8,645 bases of DNA, from assembly GCA_946479205.1 (NCBI GenBank), contig CAMLFJ010000102.1:1-8645 (forward strand), given 5' to 3'. The notes under the pieces were generated by a model. That model made no database searches, had not been told where the DNA came from, and saw only the letters and a program-made list of their open reading frames with translations. A program made the position numbers and the translations under genes. This DNA is from an uncultured bacterium. GTDB taxonomy: Bacteria > Methylomirabilota > Methylomirabilia > Rokubacteriales > CSP1-6. This document shows, piece by piece, positions 6,811 through 8,645 of the stretch (position 1 is its first letter; each line of letters opens with the position of its first letter).

Positions 6811-7702
6811 AGATGAGATCCACGAAGAAATTGATCACCACGAACATGAGCGCGGCGAGGAACACCGTGCACTGCACCACCGCGTAGTCGCGGTTGTAGA
6901 TGGACTGCACCGCGAGCCGGCCGATGCCGGGCCACGCGAAGACGGTCTCGGTGACGACCGCGCCGCCCAGGAGCGTGCCGAACTGCAGCCCGGTGATGGT
7001 CACGATCGGGATCGCCGCGTTCTTGAGCGTGTGCTTGGCCACCACCCACATCTCCGCCACGCCCTTGGCCCGCGCGGTGCGGATGTAGTCCGCGCCCAGC
7101 ACCTCCAGCACCGCCGAGCGGGTGAGCCGGGCGATCGAGGCCATGGTGAACGCGCCCAGGGTCAATGCGGGCAGCACGAGGTTGCGCCAGTCGCCACGGC
7201 CCGAGGTCGGGAAGAGGTCGGCCTTGAGCGAGAGCAGCAGGATGAAGAGGATGCCCAGGAAGAAGGTCGGCGCCGACTGGCCGATCAGGGCCAGGCCCAT
7301 CGCCACGTGATCCACCAGGGTGTTGCGCCGCATCGCGGAGAAGAGGCCGATCGGCACCGCCACCACCGCGGCGAGCACGAAGGCGGTGAGCCCCAGCTCG
7401 AGCGTGGCCATCAGGTAGCCGCGCACCACGCTGAAGGCGGGCTCGCGGAAGTGGATCGAGCGGCCGAAATCGCCGCGCGCGAGGTTCGAGAGGAAGATCA
7501 CGTACTGCACCGGGATCGGCTGGTCGAGGCCCAGCTCGCGGCGAACCCGCATGATCTCGCTGTGCGGCGCGTCCGGGGGCAACAGCAGCGGTACCGGGTC
7601 CCCGGACAGGCGCATCACCACGAAGACCACGGTGGACACGAGCCAGAGCGCGATGAGGGCGCGGAAGAGGCGGTGGCCGAGGAACGGGACGAATCCGCGC
7701 AT
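6776..7702 (-). CDS. ABC transporter permease, DppB/OppB type, 308 aa
   Basis: This is the other half of the permease heterodimer. The first membrane segment is at 12-31, followed by the family's periplasmic region with RRELGLDQPIPVQY (54-67) and LARGDFGRSI (74-83). Later come GQSAPTFFLGI (141-151), the EAA loop YIRTARAKGVAEMWVVAKHTLKN (206-228), ETVFAWPGIGRLAV (252-265) and the terminal YGVLDPRIR (298-306). The length is typical and no key motif is missing. The ATG at 7702 is the only sensible start. The nearest purine-rich ribosome-binding tract (GAGGGG, 7715-7720) is 12 nt away, which is long, and lies in one arm of an intergenic palindrome. The gene follows the binding-protein gene after 77 bp and overlaps the next permease. 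The substrate is probably a peptide or similar small solute. Confidence 0.95.
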   Translation of the reverse strand: MRGFVPFLGHRLFRALIALWLVSTVVFVVMRLSGDPVPLLLPPDAPHSEIMRVRRELGLDQPIPVQYVIFLSNLARGDFGRSIHFREPAFSVVRGYLMATLELGLTAFVLAAVVAVPIGLFSAMRRNTLVDHVAMGLALIGQSAPTFFLGILFILLLSLKADLFPTSGRGDWRNLVLPALTLGAFTMASIARLTRSAVLEVLGADYIRTARAKGVAEMWVVAKHTLKNAAIPIVTITGLQFGTLLGGAVVTETVFAWPGIGRLAVQSIYNRDYAVVQCTVFLAALMFVVINFFVDLIYGVLDPRIRAG

Positions 7703-7714
7703 GACTAATGCTAT

Positions 7715-7765
7715 CCCCTCCCCCTTCCCACCCTCTCCCCGATTGGGAGAGGGCAGGGTGAGGGG
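7715..7765. repeat. REP-like GC-rich palindrome between binding-protein and permease genes
   Basis: The inner stem is perfect: CCCTCTCCC (7731-7739) pairs with GGGAGAGGG (7745-7753) around a 5-nt loop. An outer stem pairs CCCCTC (7715-7720) with GAGGGG (7760-7765). Its translation on either strand gives strings such as PHPALSQSGRG and PSPRLGEGRVRG, which I recall as spurious peptides common in GC-rich genome annotations; that marks it as a dispersed intergenic repeat. It lies inside an operon, downstream of the binding-protein stop, a usual place for REP elements. It may protect the upstream message from decay or lower read-through into the permeases. There is no T tract, so it is not a standard terminator. 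Confidence 0.75.
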
Positions 7766-7780
7766 TCGAGGGGGCGATGA

Positions 7781-8645
7781 CTACGCGCGACGAAGCTTCA
7801 AATTGAAGCGGCGCACCTCGAACTGCTGGTTCGGGTTCGGCGTGAAGTCCACGTACTTCTGCAGCCCGTAGTCCTCGTACGGCTGGATGACGGGCAGCCA
7901 CGGCAGGTTCTCCAGGAAGATCTTGGTCATCTCCTTGTAGGCCTGCCCGCGGAACTTCTCGTCCACGCTGAACCGCGCCGAGTTCCCCAGCTCGTCGAAC
8001 TTGGCCTCGCGCCAGTAATCTTGAGGTCCGCCGGGACCGAGCAGCCGCCACATCATCCCGTCGGGATCGCCGAGGGTGGACGTCGGGTCCGACCAGAACA
8101 CGCCCTTGAAGCTCTTCTCCCGATTCTTCTGGGCGCGCACCGAGTACTCGATGACCTCGACCTTCACGTTGACGCCGACATCCTTCCACATGGCCGCGAT
8201 GGCTTCCGACATCGCCTTGTCCTGCGCCACGTAGGCCACCGTGGTCTCGATGAAGATCTCCTCGTTCTTGTAGCCCGCCTTCTTGAGCCGGTCTCTCGCC
8301 TCACCCGGGTTGTAGGCCAGCCCCGGCAGGCTCGCGTCGAAGTGGTTGTCGCCCTTGGCGATCGGGCCGCTCGGCACGATGCCGCGTCCGCGCCACAGCT
8401 CCTTCACGATGGCCTCGCGATCGATGGCCAGCGACAGCGCCTGCTTCACGAGCGGATTGTCGAGCGGCGGCCGCTTGCTGTTCACCCCGAGCACGTAGAG
8501 GCCGGCGTAGAGCGCGCCCGCCACCCGCGTGGTCGCGGTGCCGGCCACGCGCTCGCCCTGGTCGGGGGGGAGCTGGGTGATGATGTCGACCTCGCCCTTG
8601 AGCAGCGCCGCGATGCGGGGCGCCGTCTCCGGGATCGGCCGCATG
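7781..8645 (-). CDS. ABC transporter solute-binding protein, family 5 (C-terminal part)
   Basis: This is the periplasmic binding protein of a peptide/opine/nickel-type importer, cut by the window edge. At least 287 C-terminal residues are present; the family is usually 500-550 aa, so the signal peptide, the first lobe and the true start lie beyond 8645. The visible part is typical SBP_bac_5: RPIPETAPRIAALLKGEVDII, then DNPLVKQALSLAIDREAIV, SLPGLAYNPGEARDRLKKAGY and AIAAMWKDVGVNVKVEVIEY, ending with FNLKLRRA. Its stop is followed by a REP-like palindrome and then the permease genes, so it heads or nearly heads the importer operon. No residue visible here fixes the ligand. The Met at 8644 is internal and not a start. 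Confidence 0.93.
   Translation of the reverse strand, partial: MRPIPETAPRIAALLKGEVDIITQLPPDQGERVAGTATTRVAGALYAGLYVLGVNSKRPPLDNPLVKQALSLAIDREAIVKELWRGRGIVPSGPIAKGDNHFDASLPGLAYNPGEARDRLKKAGYKNEEIFIETTVAYVAQDKAMSEAIAAMWKDVGVNVKVEVIEYSVRAQKNREKSFKGVFWSDPTSTLGDPDGMMWRLLGPGGPQDYWREAKFDELGNSARFSVDEKFRGQAYKEMTKIFLENLPWLPVIQPYEDYGLQKYVDFTPNPNQQFEVRRFNLKLRRA

Noticed and set aside
4639..6816. A 725-residue plus-strand open frame
   Set aside because: It runs across the EamA, AhpD-like and DppC genes in the wrong frame or strand, and its translation is His/Arg/Gly-rich without any domain. Such frames are expected at this GC content.
7731..7753. Perfect stem-loop as an intrinsic terminator of the binding-protein gene
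   Set aside because: On neither strand is the stem followed by a T run, and the downstream permease genes have no other visible promoter, so a REP-like element fits better.

Overview
The window is very GC-rich and densely coded. It carries nine protein-coding genes in three transcription blocks, with almost no spacer DNA. The GC content, the translational overlaps, the DMT and oligopeptide transporters and the two GC-rich palindromic repeats suggest a free-living soil or groundwater bacterium. Candidatus Rokubacteria (Methylomirabilota) or a GC-rich proteobacterial relative would fit. That placement is an impression; no marker gene here settles it.

Block 1 (positions 15-3672, minus strand) reads in transcription order: a cupin-fold protein with a degenerate metal site, a GT28/MGDG-synthase-like glycosyltransferase, and a protein made almost entirely of tetratricopeptide repeats. 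The genes are 5 nt apart or overlap by 4 nt, so they are almost certainly one translationally coupled operon. The operon ends in a long imperfect palindrome (15-132) that may act as a terminator and looks like a dispersed repeat element. Together the genes suggest a small glycolipid or cell-envelope module with a TPR scaffold; its substrate is unknown.

Block 2 (3735-5521, plus strand) is divergent from block 1 across a gap of only 32-62 bp. It holds two coupled EamA/DMT-type transporters from different subfamilies. The second converges on block 3, and their coding ends overlap by 52 bp through a short GTCGGG-type repeat.

Block 3 (8645-5470, minus strand) is an oligopeptide/dipeptide-type ABC importer: the C-terminal part of a family 5 solute-binding protein (cut by the window edge), a DppB-type permease, a DppC-type permease, and then an AhpD-like carboxymuconolactone-decarboxylase-family protein. 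No ATPase gene lies in the window. A REP-like palindrome sits between the binding-protein and permease genes, where it could set the expression ratio.

No tRNA, rRNA, CRISPR array, transposase, phage gene or recognised defence system was seen. There is no gene-free stretch longer than about 140 bases. Most of the sequence is ordinary. The points most worth a second look are the cupin-GT28-TPR operon, the two palindromic elements, and the overlapping gene ends.
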